The notes under the pieces: model-generated
Seen by the model: the letters and a program-made list of their open reading frames with translations, nothing else
Told to the model about the DNA's origin: nothing
Database searches by the model: none
Part shown: in pieces, positions 43,501 through 55,382 of the stretch
Position numbering within the stretch: the first letter of the stretch is position 1
Layout of the letters: each line of letters opens with the position of its first letter
Origin: Adiantum capillus-veneris
Taxonomy: Eukaryota > Streptophyta > Polypodiopsida > Polypodiales > Pteridaceae
NCBI GenBank assembly: GCA_014529385.2
Contig: CM043947.1
Span: 125,555,891-125,619,890, forward strand
Reading direction: 5' to 3'
DNA length: 64,000 nucleotides
Made by a program: the position numbers and the translations under genes

Positions 43501-45120
43501 GCGCTTATACACTTTGGGCGCAGCACAGCGGGTGTCCGGTGTGTGATAAATATATTTATGCTATGGCTTCTCTGTGTTCTGCTGGCAGAAATGCCCATGA
43601 GCTCGAGTGCAGACGCGCTCACAGAGACCACAATACCACCATGGCTGGACGTCTACGGGGGCACGCCCGACATCACGCTTCAGCTGCTCTTTTCCGGGCA
43701 GCCGCCCATCAGCCAGCACCTCAACAATGGCCTGGTCCTCACCATCACCCAGACTAGTGCCCAGCCTGCCGTCTTTCTGTCCGGGTCGTCGCTCGATACT
43801 GGCTCCTCCTACACGCTGCTCTCTCTTGACCCCGATGCCTACAGTCCTTCCACCCCGATCCTCAAAAACGTTATCCATTGGATCATTTCCAACATTCCCG
43901 GTTCCATCTCGCCCACTCAAGGTTTTACCCTACAATTTTACTTCTAGTTCACACGGGGTGTCCCCCCTTCCCCCCACACAACCACAACTATATCTCAATT
44001 TCTTGCATAAGGCAGTGGTCACATGATGCATAGTTATTAGTACTTTCTAAAATAGTTGTGCCTCATGCATGGTCCCACGTGTGTTGCAGTTATATGCAAA
44101 TATGCATGGTTTTTCATAACTATGCCAATTTTGGCATAGTTGCATCTTACTGGCAACTATGTTTCTGTGATCATATCCTAAATGTACACAAATGTTACAA
44201 ACATTTCATTTGTTTATGAATATATGTGTCAATGTATTTTCTTGCTATCATGTATTGCTTTTACGTCAGAGTGTCTCTTTCTAGCAACAACTACTATCTT
44301 ATTCATCAATGTATCATATCTGTCTCTTGCATTGGTTTAGATTATGGATTCTTAAGAAAGGAATAGAATGGAGCCCCTAACCCATAATTAACCTAATGTG
44401 GCTTATACACATTTGTTTCATGATGGAATAAGAAGTGCTTTTCGATCATGAGTAAGACTAACAGACGAAAAAACTCACACGATATACACATTCTCTTGGA
44501 ATTTTTCTACTATGATTTTTTTAAAAAACTTTTTAGTTGTGCATGATAAGATAGTGGGTATAGTGACTCTTGGATATGAAGATAGATATAAATGCATTCC
44601 TTTGTCATCACATAATATGGCCATCTACTAATTTGACCTACAGATGTAGCCAAAGTTGGTGAGATCGTTCTCAGATATTTGGAGCCAAGAGCTCCAACAT
44701 TTTTTCCTTCACCATATGGGATCCATCGCTACTATAACCTCCTTTTTAAACAGGTATATCTTAAATTTCTTTACTATTGGAAAACACAATTAGAGATATT
44801 TTATAAAAATGATGCTTGGGCTTTCCATTGTGCGATTATTCAATGTCCTACAATATTCTTCTCGCTTTTAGTTTTCACCCCAAGGCATTATTTCATTATA
44901 TATCCTTTCATGGTGCATGATTAGCGCTTACAAAACATGAATTCTAAGTGAAACCCTAAATGATTATTGTTTTTCATTTCAACAGGCTCACAAACACGAG
45001 AATATCCGAAACATTACAAATCCATTACCTTCATATTTTGACACTCGTAGTTTTATTCATTCCTACGGCCTTGAATATCCGGTGGCAGGAACGGTCTATA
45101 AAGTAGATATTGACTCCTAA
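43498..45120 (+). CDS. PEBP-family protein with N-terminal signal-like segment, three exons
   Basis: Exons 43498-43921, 44644-44753 and 44986-45120 join in frame by GT-AG introns and give 222 residues. PEBP hallmarks: SYTLLSLDPDAYSPSTP (the DPD motif, residues 111-113), HWIISNIPG (127-135), PYGIHRYYNLLFKQ (GIHR 167-170), and the C-terminal YFDTRSFIHSYGLEYPVAGT. PEBPs bind anionic ligands or partner proteins, and FT/TFL1-type members control plant development. This one differs: residues 15-30 are hydrophobic (VINIFMLWLLCVLL) followed by SSSADA, suggesting secretion, and its exon pattern is not the four-exon FT type. DPDAY replaces DPDAP. The in-frame ATG at 43291 is rejected because it adds a GA-encoded RE repeat. 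No stops or frameshifts; probably functional. Confidence 0.85.
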
Positions 45121-46820
45121 AGTTTCATTGTTGTATTCGTTCGAATTTAAGAAAATAAAAATTACCAAATTTTTTTATATGTAGAGGTCATAACATCTTC
45201 TTGATATGTAGAGGTCATAACATCTTCTTGAGTCATTGTTGTGTATTGGACTTGTGCTTGAAGGTGCATACCACTTCAATCTTCAATGTTTTCCGAATAA
45301 GTGAGCATATATGTGTCTTTATTACCACAATATCATTGTAATTGTGTTCCAAACATTTCAATATGGTTAGCCTCCAAGTGGGATGTATGAAATTCTTCTT
45401 TCACTCTAACTAAAGATATCTATCTAGAAAACTAGGGTACTAGTTACCCAGTGGTGGATAATTGTTCAAACTTATAAATGTCAAGAGTCATTTCAATGAA
45501 AGATAGAGTAATATTGAGACTAGAAAACATAACTAGAACTCAAAGATAGTTGGAATTGAAAGTCATTGGTATATTTGACATAAAGTTGAAGTTGACACTT
45601 GAATTAGGACTCGTAGAGTACAAAACAGAATGCTTAGCAACTACATGATGTAAGATTAGCAATGATCCAAGAGATAGGTAGAGGCATGACAACCTCAAAA
45701 GTGTTATCAATGCCCTTTATATGGGTGTTGACCAGGTCTACCTTTATCAACATTGTTTGTGTCCACTAATTCGTCGCTTCTGTCCATCTACCATCCATTT
45801 GTTCCTACCTTGCAATATAGAACAAACTAATCTTTCCTTCCCCATTTCTTTCCTCTTTTCCTTGAGTTTAGGTGTTGCCAAAAGGATCTTTACTCATTGA
45901 ACAATTTGTCAAACCTTGAAAACATTTCCAATTTGAACTATGCAGCCTTCATAAATTAGATTCCATTCTCTTACACACTGTAATTAAGCTAAGATAAACT
46001 ATAATCATCTACATGCTCCTAAAAAATAGACTTCAAACCAGCATTGGTGATGCTAGCTCTATGCTAAATTGATCCTTTAGATCCATAATAAGACACACTA
46101 AACAAATAAACTAATAACATAGGCCTTTACTGAGATACAATGAAATTTTTCTCCCTCCAATTCAATTGGAACCTTAAATGAGATCATACCTCTAGAGTGA
46201 AAGATTGGCCCCCATTCAAGTTTTTTGGATTAAGCACTTCAATTGCCTCCACCTTTAAGTGTCTTTTCTTCTTGCATCTCACCACCTTTTTGTGAGGAGA
46301 GGTTTTGATGATTACTTGGGCTTTATTGGGGTGTTTGTCTTGACCTCTCTCTTATTTTTCCTTATCTTTTTGGAAAATCTTATCTTCACATCAATGCCTT
46401 ATTTGGGAATTATAGTTTTGTGAGCTTTTGTTTCATGTTTTTTCGATCATCCTGTTTTTCTTGAGCTTTTTAATGTAGCTTCTTAGCCAATATTCCCACA
46501 GGGTTAAGCTTGCCACCTTAAGCTCTTGGGCCACGAGGAGATGAGACCATAAAGTTGATTTGAAGTGAATAAAGAGACACTCAAATGGTAGGCGAGTGGA
46601 AACTGATTGCAACAAACATGCATATAAGCCAAACAATCATACATGCATACATGATAGTGCAAAGTAATTGGAAAATAAGTGCATACATGCAAATGATCAA
46701 GCCAAACATGCATATAAGTAAGAATCCACCATAGATATAAAGCTAAACATACATAGCTTTGTGGCAAAGACTAGAGCAAGAACCCATCATGTATATAAGG
46801 TAAAAAATAATATTATTAAT
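45121..46820. other. intergenic sequence, no gene seen
   Basis: Contains a 32-bp tandem duplication near 45178-45235 (atatgtagaggtcataacat twice) and CATG/CATA-rich simple sequence at 46610-46750 that generates a spurious Cys/His/Tyr minus-strand ORF. Confidence 0.5.
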
Positions 46821-46919
46821 TTTAAAGGCATATTTTAAAGCAACCTATACCATAAACTACCATGCCACATAATGCATCAAACATAAAACTACAATTGAAA
46901 GCATGTTCTAGATATTTTT

Positions 46920-47890
46920 CTAGGTACCTAAGAACTTTCTTTGCATGGCACGGGCTCATACACAATGGTGGACAAACACCCTTCATGGAGCACATTATCA
47001 AGGCTCTAGACACAAGCAATGTATCCTGATGTTTGCACTAGCCTCTTTCAAGCCACCACACCTTGCAAACACATCTAGAACATAGTCATGGACTATGGCA
47101 ATTGATAAATGTGGCCAACAACCACACCATAACACCAAAAAAGCCACCAAATGTGTACTGACATGTAAGGATTTTCAAAGACCATCAACTTTGAAATGCA
47201 ATGACAATAGAAAATACAAGTTGTAGATCACCTGAAACATAGCAGAGACCTCTTTGCACACCACCTCTATTAAGGACACTGTCAACTTCTGTCAAAAAGA
47301 ATAAGCCATCTGGTGTGTAGCTAGAAAACAAAATTGGATCAATAGCTTCCCTATTATACATGGGCTTAGCATGGCACACACCCTGTCCTCATAGGCAAAT
47401 GCAAGGGAAAATGGTGAGGTTGAGCGAGTCCTGAATGAACCAGTTGCACATTCATCATACCCCTCTCTAGTCACTAGATACAAGTACAACTTAGACTTGT
47501 AAAATAGTGTTCAAGTATGATGTAGCACAAGGTCCACTTTGGGTGCATCCATGATAAACTCGCCTATGTGCTCTACTATGCACATAGTACCATAAAAACC
47601 CCTCATATACCAAGTACTCTTGTACTAGGCCCGTGCAACCAATAAATAGACTATTAGATAACATGTTCCACTTTGGAACAATCATACCATCTAAAAGGTA
47701 AATTTCAATAAAAAACATGACATTTAGAGTATTCTAGAATCAAACAAATAGATTATTCCAACTTACCTGTGGAATTGGACCTAATACATTCATAAGCAAG
47801 CTTGTAAATATCAGCCATGAAACCTCTTGACATGGCACATCAACTCTATTGTAAAGATCAACCCTTTGTGCAGCAAAGAATTTGTTGAAT
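46920..47890 (-). pseudogene. possible exons of an unidentified gene
   Basis: Several minus-strand stretches have gene-like residues and plausible splice sites. The best is 47767-47890, bounded by a TTTTGAATAG acceptor and an exact GTAAGT donor, and reading FNKFFAAQRVDLYNRVDVPC. Others contain MIVPKWNMLSNSLFIGCTGL (about 47.65 kb), LVTREGYDECATGSFRTRST (about 47.45 kb), NREAIDPILFSSYTPDGLFF (about 47.3 kb, ending at a GT) and a possible last exon LDNVLHEGCLSTIVYEPVPC before a stop (about 46.95 kb). I could not join all exons in phase and do not recognise the family. It may be a decayed or partly duplicated host gene. Confidence 0.3.
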
Positions 47891-48060
47891 CTATTCAAAA
47901 CACAACACAAAGTCATAATTTTCATGGTGTTTAATAAAGACATATGGCAAGGTGACAAATGCCTAATACATACACTATCAAATGTGCTAGCAAAATATAA
48001 CTTATTAAAATAAACCACATTCCGCTTGGTTAAACTTTTCCTGGTCAATGTACGTTTCAA

Positions 48061-49350
48061 TTGTCAATCTATTATCAAATTTGGATATGTCTATGATGAA
48101 TACAAATTGATCTGCTTGAGGGTGCTTTTGAGGATGAATTCTTTTAGCTAATGCTTTGGCCGATAAATCTTAAACAAATCCCATCATTTTTATTGTTCTT
48201 TAATGTTCACTTTTATGCATCTCAAGTGAATTCTTTATGTGTTTCCATCATTTATTCTATCTTTTTGGTATTTAATTTACTTATTTGACATTATTTTGTG
48301 TAATGGAGTTTACTAGGGTGGGGTACTTAAGGTCAAATTGCTATATATACATTCTTATATCCCCATTGTATAATGATCTAATTCATTGCAAAATTGGTTG
48401 GTTCATAGACACTCTCTCATTCTCTCTCTCATGCATTTTGTCTCCCTAACTCTATACTTTTGCATCGTTGACTTTGACATGACATTAGAGATTTGGTCAT
48501 TGATCTCAGGAGACTGCATTACAAAGTAGGCAAGAGGGCTAGTGAAGGAGCCAAAATTTTGAGATGGCTTAGAGTGGGAGTAGTTTTTGTATGCACCTTG
48601 ACACACTAGCATCGGTTAAACCCTACTCTCTCATTGGTTAAACCCTACTTTAGACAAGAGTGTTTTAAAATTATTCACAAAGCCTCTATGAGCCAATCTT
48701 TTAAAACTAAATGTTTTCTAGATGATCAACTATCAACTCTCAAAAGTTAGCACTCATTTAGCTACCTCAGCTCACCTCAAAGTCCTCAAGTGAGATGCAA
48801 ATCCATTGGTCTCAAGATTGAAACTCGATTCAAGAGGAAAATGTAAAACCATGAAAAAGGAAAAAGGTAACTACATGGTTGATGAGAACCGTTAGGTATC
48901 GTGATTCTACCAAGGACACAACGAAGTCTTTTGATGTGGCATGGACTACACTTGCAATAACTCCATCCTTCTAGTCCCGTGGTGGATGTCACAACATGCT
49001 TCAGCCACCAAAGAGAGGCACGTGAGTGACAAAGAGTGAAATTGGAGCACCCAAAACTTGATTTGGACTTGTGTTTTGGAGTTCACTTCATCGATGCTTG
49101 AGCCTTTGTGGTAGAGTTTGAAGCACACTGCATCTAGTAAGGAACCATCATAATGTATACAAAACACACAATCCATTTTTGTTGGTAGGATTATCAAAAA
49201 GGTGTGTTCCAAAGCTCTTTACTTGTAGAATCTTGGATGTGATGTGCTTATCCCAGTAGCATGTTCTTCATGTGTGAGAGCCTCAAATGGAAAATTTCCC
49301 CATGCTATAGCTTATGATTGGAAAGAAAATGTGAAGTGCACATGCATGGA
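48061..49350. other. intergenic, no gene seen
   Basis: AT-rich sequence with short scattered open stretches on both strands, none with recognisable features. Confidence 0.5.
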
Positions 49351-49351
49351 T

Positions 49352-49352
<1 letters not shown>

Positions 49353-49398
<46 letters not shown>
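49353..49398. repeat. (TG)n microsatellite
   Basis: About 22 TG units without interruption. Confidence 0.95.
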
Positions 49399-49399
<1 letters not shown>

Positions 49400-49614
49400 A
49401 TTTCTATGAGGACGGAAGTGCAGGGTGGTTGGAGCACATTGAGGATAATACCCTCATGCTCCTTATTCTATTAACCATCAAAGAATAAGGTTAGGGTTAT
49501 TTATGGGCTAGTGATGGGTCTAACTAATTGGCATGAACCCCAAAAATATTCCACTTGAAGCCCAAGCGGCCTATGTATGTAAAACTTGTAGAACCATGAA
49601 GCATTCCACTGAAT

Positions 49615-50230
49615 TCACCCTACACCTATCATCTCAATGCAATTTTCAAGAGTCTCTAAGGCTATGCTCTTGGTGAGAGCATCTATAGGGTTGTCATCTA
49701 TATGAACCTTGACTATCTCAATGTGCTTGCTAGCCAGTATGTCCCATATCATGTGATACATAACTTCTATGTGTTTGAACTTGGAGTGAAACATGGGGTT
49801 CTTTGCTAAAGCAATAACACTCTGACTAGCAAAATGCAACACTAGAGTTTGATCAATGCCAAGGTCTCCCACTAGACAAGCTAACCATACAGCTTCTTTG
49901 CTTGCACCAAAAACTGCAACATACTCTGCCTCCATGGTGGAAGAAAAAGTGTAATGCTGGATCCATGATCTCCATGACTACTTGAGAAAATAAGAATACA
50001 TAGCCAGATGTGGATCTTATCCACACAACCCGCATAGTCTGCATTCATGTAGCCCACTATGGATGCATCATTGTTCCCAAAGTGCAAGCACTAGATTTCT
50101 ATACAATTAAGTATCTCAAAATGTGTTTTACTACTTCCCAATGTGTTTTGCCATAATAATCTCCTAACCACTCCCACTGCAAATGCATTGCTTGGTCTAG
50201 TGGCATCATGGTGTGCATAAAACTACCTCC
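49615..50230 (-). pseudogene. copia RNase H relic
   Basis: The minus strand reads, with frame changes, a copia RT/RNase H end: HWEVVKHILRYL, GYMNADYAGCVDK (normally DSDWAG), MEAEYVAVFGASKEAVWLAC, NPMFHSKFKHIEVMYHMIWD and the terminal DALTKSIALE. It differs from copia-1 and represents another copia lineage. It is cut at about 50230, where a gag relic begins. No LTR was seen. Confidence 0.85.
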
Positions 50231-50239
50231 TATTTAAGA

Positions 50240-51000
50240 TCATGGTTTGCTATTCATGTTTGCATCTTTCGTCACCTCTCCATAAGTTTTGTACTTGTCA
50301 ACTAGGTATAACTCCTCTCTAGTGACTTGTTCAAATGTGGTGCATGCCTTTAAGTGCAAAAGCTTCTTGAGAGTTTCATTCTTCAAGCCCTTTATGAAGA
50401 GAACTAACAGTTGATCATCATGCGGTAACTGTCGTAGAGGACATCTCTCACTGTATTGTTTGAAGCAAAGCAAAAGCTTCCTTCATCTTTTTGCTCTCCT
50501 TTTGTTTAAAAGCATAGATTTGAGAACTATGTTGTGCTTGATTCCTCTTTTAGAGAATTCTTGAGAAAACTCTTGCAAGAGTTTATCAATATTTAGGAAA
50601 TCTTTGTTTTTCAGTGGTTGGAACCAAGTCAATGCCATTCCTTCCAAAGTCAAACAAAATCCTTCATACTGTGTATGGAAAGCTACGACTTGTTTTTCTC
50701 TCAAAAATTGCTTGAAGAGTGAAACATGTGTGTATTCATCTCTCGATCTGTTGTACTTTTTGGGCACACACCTTGCTACTTGAGATGTCCGCATCCTTTG
50801 TATTTTTGCTACCATTATCATCATTCTACGCTCCCAACTACAACATCTCTCGCCTCATACCCATTAATAGGTGCTCCAAAGGGAGTTCCGTCAGTTACTC
50901 TCTCTTTTAGATTTGCCTCTCTACCTTTCGTTCTTGTGTTTAGAACTTGTACTAAAAATTGTGTCTCAAGTCTCATGACCCCGATGGGTGGTCATTGGAA
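50240..51000 (-). pseudogene. gag relic of a gypsy-like family (homologous to 63210-64000)
   Basis: Two open stretches, 50483-50824 and 50240-50473. They read EYTHVSLFKQFLREKQVVAF, GMALTWFQPLKNKDFLNIDK, then FKQYSERCPLRQLPHDDQLL and EQVTREELYLVDKYKTYGEV. The plus-strand gag at the right window end has the same sequence with moderate divergence. An upstream N-terminal stretch (TDGTPFGAPINGYEARDVVV) reaches about 50.98 kb. Retrotrans_gag-type core; knuckle and pol are missing on this side. Confidence 0.75.
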
Positions 51001-51639
51001 TCTTTGAACTCAAGGATCCCATTGGTCTAGGTTCAAAAAAATATGGTCAAGTAAACGAGTCATCCACTCTTGTTCTTGTCAAACTTGCTTGTTTGAGGAC
51101 AGATCGAACAGGCGCCCAACTAGTCGGACACGTAGCCGGACACCACATTTGTAGTTTATTATTTTGCCGAGCTAGTGTAGTGATACTCTATGTAAATCCT
51201 AATTCCAGAGTAGCAGTCAATTCCCTGAGTTGTGATATGATCCTTAGATGGTGAGTGACCTAGTGCGCATTTAGAGCATCTTTTTGTCTCTTCATTTCAT
51301 TTACACCTTAGCAGTGAAGCAGCTAGATGGGTGTAGTGCTTGATAGAGTCTAGAAGTCGAGGACTTGCTAGATCTATTCTTGAGAAGTAAAGAGGGTTGT
51401 GAGTGAGATAGCCAAAAGCATTTCATTCTCCGATTTTCTCTATGCTTTCAGAGTGTTGTTCCATTTTTCGTTTCGACTTTATTTTATACCATTGTGTTTG
51501 TTTTTATTTCATGTTTCTTTCAGTACTTAGGAGTAGGATAAGTAGAAACTACCACCATCAAATTTGGGCTAAAAGATTGAGGGAAAAAAGGGTGAAACCC
51601 ATATTTTGACCGAAATTACCATAACTCTGAAATTCTAAA

Positions 51640-53372
51640 AATTTGAAAGTAGAGACCTCAAAAGTGATTCAAATTCAAAAATTTGTGGATCAAAGGCATC
51701 TGCAGACTCTCTAGAAGCAATCTAAAAAGTTTGGCCAGATTCAGTGGAGGAACATGATCGCGATCCATGTACCCCAGAGACCATTTTTGGTGAAAAGTGA
51801 CCAGTTACAGTGAGCATCAGTGGGAAACTGCTCTGATCAAGTTTGCTTGAAAGAAAAACTCAAAAATCAAATTAGAATTGACTGCTAGGTCAAAAACAAC
51901 AAAAACAGGGATTCAGACACAAAATTGGGCAAATCTTGAGATTTTGGGATCCAAATTCAAAAAGGGGTGAGATTTGGCTTCTACATGGCATAAAGAACCT
52001 GCAGAACAAAATTCATGAAAAAATGCTACCAAACATGGATCGCGATCCATGTACCTTTTTGGCATTTGGGGCTAATATTTGACAAGTACATCCCTGATAA
52101 CTAGTGGAACAACTTTGCCAAAAGGGACCATGTCAAAAAATTGAAAAAAGTTGGTCAAAATAGCCAAATACAAAAACTAGCCAAAGACCGAGGGCACACA
52201 GAAAAACTCATTGTTGACTAGAAAAAAAGTTATCCAAATTCAAAAAGATTTTGGGAAGAGTATCAACATAAAATGGACTATAAGATGACCAAGTTTCATG
52301 TCAAAATGTTGTCAAACATGGATCGCGATCCATGTACCTCATGAAATTTTTTTGAAACTTTTTGGCTGAGATTTGAGCAGCAAGTAGCTGAGACATAGAC
52401 AAACACTTTTCCCAAAAGAACTATATGCAAATTAGTTGTAAAAAGTAGCCAAAAGAGCAAAAAACAGAACATTGTCAAAACTGTCATAGCAAACTGTAGA
52501 AGTCAATTTTGGTTGGGAAAAACTGATCCAAATTCAAAAAGATTTGTGGACCAGGCTACAAACATCATAAGCTATCAACACACCAAAAACTCAGATCCAA
52601 AAGTGGTGGAACATGGATCGCGATCCATGTACCTCTAAGAAATTTTTGGAAAAAAACTTTTCAAGCTTGTAGCAAAGACCATTGTGAACAAAAGTCCCCA
52701 AAGAAGCATTGTCAAAAAAGTTTAAAAAGTGGGTGGAAAGGGCAAAAAATTGTTCAAAGAGGAAAACCCTAAAACAGACTTGTGAACTGACTTTTGTCTG
52801 GCCTAAACAAGTCCAAATCATACAAAAACCATATAGTAGGGATCAGGAGACTAAGAACAAGCTGTGTGATAAGTTTCAGTGCAATCTGACACATAGGTAC
52901 ATGGATCGCGATCCATGTTCCTTTGTCACAGACCGATACCAAACTTAAACCATAGCAAGAGCACATCACAAGGAATCTAGTGGTCTTTTCAAAACTGAAT
53001 TTGGATATCAAAAACCAAACCAAAAGCTCATAACTGCCAAGTGCTCTGACAAAGTGCCAGAATTGACATAATTTTCAATCCAGAGGTACATTTTCAAAAA
53101 AATTATGCTGATTCTGATGGTACCAAGAAACGTTAATTTGGGCTCCAAACATGGATCGCGATCCATGTACCCATAGTGATGACAGCTTGACCTAAAACTT
53201 TCCAGATCAGAAGTGCATACACAAGGAAATATATCCCCAAGTATAGTTTTGGAAAAAAATGAGCAAATTTGGGTCAAAAGGGAGCAAAACAGGTGACAGA
53301 TAGAAAACCGTTGTGCAGACCTAGTGTTGGGCATTTTACTTGTCAAAACAAGTCCAAATCCAAAAAGATTTC
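51640..53372. repeat. tandem array, unit about 285 bp, with conserved 20-bp palindrome
   Basis: The palindrome ACATGGATCGCGATCCATGT occurs exactly at 52033, 52316, 52611, 52899 and 53149, and with one base missing at about 51753. Spacings are 280, 283, 295, 288 and 250 bp. A second landmark, ccaaattcaaaaagattt, recurs with the same period (near 51669, 51951, 52233, 52529 and 53352). The rest of each unit is strongly diverged while the palindrome is unchanged. The array breaks at 53372 where gypsy-IV starts and resumes at 62121. Confidence 0.92.
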
Positions 53373-54968
53373 TGTAAGAAAATCTAATATCTAACCAACC
53401 CAAATGATTTTCTCATATTAAATTGATCACTTAATGTGGGAGAATAAACGGGAACAAGTGTTAAGATATAGATATGTGCTTATAGATCTATCTCAACACG
53501 GGGCCAATAGTAAAGGGGCCCAAATGGGAGATGGTCTATCAAGAGCAAGGCTAACCAATGGAGCATAAGACCTTAGGGTTAGCTTCATTGAAGACCTCCA
53601 ATAATGTGTGAAAAAGTCCTTTGACCTTAGGTAAGCTAGGGCTAAGCTTGAGGTGGGAACCCGGCCCAAGCTCGAGGTGCTTGTCGTGCTTGAGGTGTTT
53701 GTCCTGCTTGAGGTGCTTGATTAAGGTGCTTAAGGTGCTTGACTTGCCGCTTGATTAAGGTTCTTGAGGTGCCTTGACATGCTTGCCTGAGATGCTTGTG
53801 GGAATACCCCGTAGTCCAAGTGCTTTGTCATGCTTGATGACTAAGGTGCTTGAGCTCCTAAAGTCAAAAAGATCCCTACAAGGAGGGGGGAGAGCCTACA
53901 AGGGGGGGGGGGGATGAGAGAGAACACACACACACACACACACACACACAAGGGAAGCCCCAGCTTGAAGAGGCAGCAAGGACACTTGTGAAGTTCCTCC
54001 TCATGTTGCCCTCATGGTGTGCCTGAAGCCTATTGGTTGGCCACCCAAGGGGTCCAATGATAATTTAGGATATTTAATTAATTGATTTTGCATTTATCAA
54101 GTCCTCTCTCTCAAAGGGGAAAGGGGGACACTTGTCCCAAGGCTACCCCTGTTGCTTGTAATGGCTCCTGCTTGTGATTGGCTAGGCTTGGAGGGGTCCA
54201 ATGAGCTTCAAGCATGAGCTACAAGGGGGGGTTGACCCAAGCAAGCTAGGGGGGTGCTTAGGGGGTATACTCACCCACACACACTCACAAACACTCTCAT
54301 TGTGTGCTATGCAAAGTGCAAGAGCTCCCTCTCCAAGCAAGTAGAGGTTGAGAGCCTACACCAACACTCTTGGCTATGGAGTGCAAATCCAACCAAGAGC
54401 CATGCTTCAATGCTTGAGCTTGTCATCTCCTTCTTCTTCATTACTATGCTATTATGTATGCTAGCTCAAGAGTTATGATAAGTGAGGAACTAGCTCTTTC
54501 TCGTATGAAATGTTTCTTCTTCCTCTTCCCTACCCTCATTCCCTGCTAGCTCTCTCCACCTTCGAAGGTGTTTGAGGTCTTGGGACTGAGGCTTGGTATA
54601 GTTAAAGCTTTCTTCAAGTTTAGGTTATGCTATGATGGTGATGCATGAAGCTTTCCATCTTCATTGCTTCACCTAGGTCACAAGGAACACAATGAATGTA
54701 TTGTAACAAGTCTCTCTTTATGGGAGAAATCATAATACAAATGCCTATTGGAGGGGGGACCGGCTCCACATAAATCCGGTCCTCAACTGTTGTCATGTTC
54801 TCTAAATTCTCTCTCTTACAAAAGTATTGTCTATGCCAAGTTAACTAATTGCTATGATTATGTTGCTATCTTCAATTATGTCTACCCGCTATGCTCACAA
54901 AATCATTTCTTGAAAGTATTCTCATTAAATTCCGCTACTCTCAAATTGAATAGGCAAATTCCATTACA
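53373..54968 (+). repeat. 5' LTR of gypsy-IV
   Basis: TGTAAGAAAATCTAATATC...CAAATTCCATTACA. It contains degenerate tandem TGCTTGAGG-type repeats (about 53660-53790), a G run and a (CA)n tract. The 3' LTR differs in repeat number at both tracts. Confidence 0.93.
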
Positions 54969-54969
54969 T

Positions 54970-54981
54970 TGGTATCAGAGC
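54970..54981 (+). other. primer binding site of gypsy-IV
   Basis: TGGTATCAGAGC (initiator tRNA-Met complement), one base inside the LTR end. The leader 54982-55382 has no coding capacity. Confidence 0.93.
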
Positions 54982-55382
54982 ATTTGGTTTCTCTTTTCTT
55001 GCTTAAGAAGAGAGGTCCTTAAGTAGCCTATAAATGGTTGATGTTGTTAATTATAATAGAGTAAGTGGAACTGGGATCTAATATCTGTTTTGTTAAGCCC
55101 ACTATGTGGGGGATGGTGCACACCTCGGGAGCTTTGGACTTAATAATGGAGTCATTTTAGACTTGCCTACGGCTTTACCATTATTGAGCCATAAGAAGTC
55201 CGAAAGGAGCTAGCCCTTGGCAACTCTGCTATGTTAGACCTACTCCTCTACTCTCTATAATTAACCACTTTGAGCCATGGGTGTAGATACTTAAGAGCCG
55301 ATTTTCAAAGGCTAAGAGGAGTGGCAACTAAGGTTTTGTATTGCCAAAGCATACACTAAGTATAAACATAAATTTTGTTAAC

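Noticed and set aside
46433-46767. Cys/His/Tyr-rich minus-strand ORFs
   Set aside because: Produced by repeated catgcatacatg-type simple sequence.
51640-53372. CRISPR-like array (short conserved repeat at regular spacing)
   Set aside because: The spacing is about 285 bp, the spacers are homologous to each other, and the context is a plant nuclear genome with retrotransposons.
51640-53403. Recurring peptides such as VHGSRSMF and MDRDPC in minus-strand ORFs
   Set aside because: They are simply translations of the repeated DNA palindrome and its flanks; the ORFs are short, differ elsewhere and have no coding bias.
54254-54478. 74-residue ORF present identically at 54254 and 61407
   Set aside because: It lies in the two LTRs of one element; identity reflects recent LTR duplication, not protein selection.
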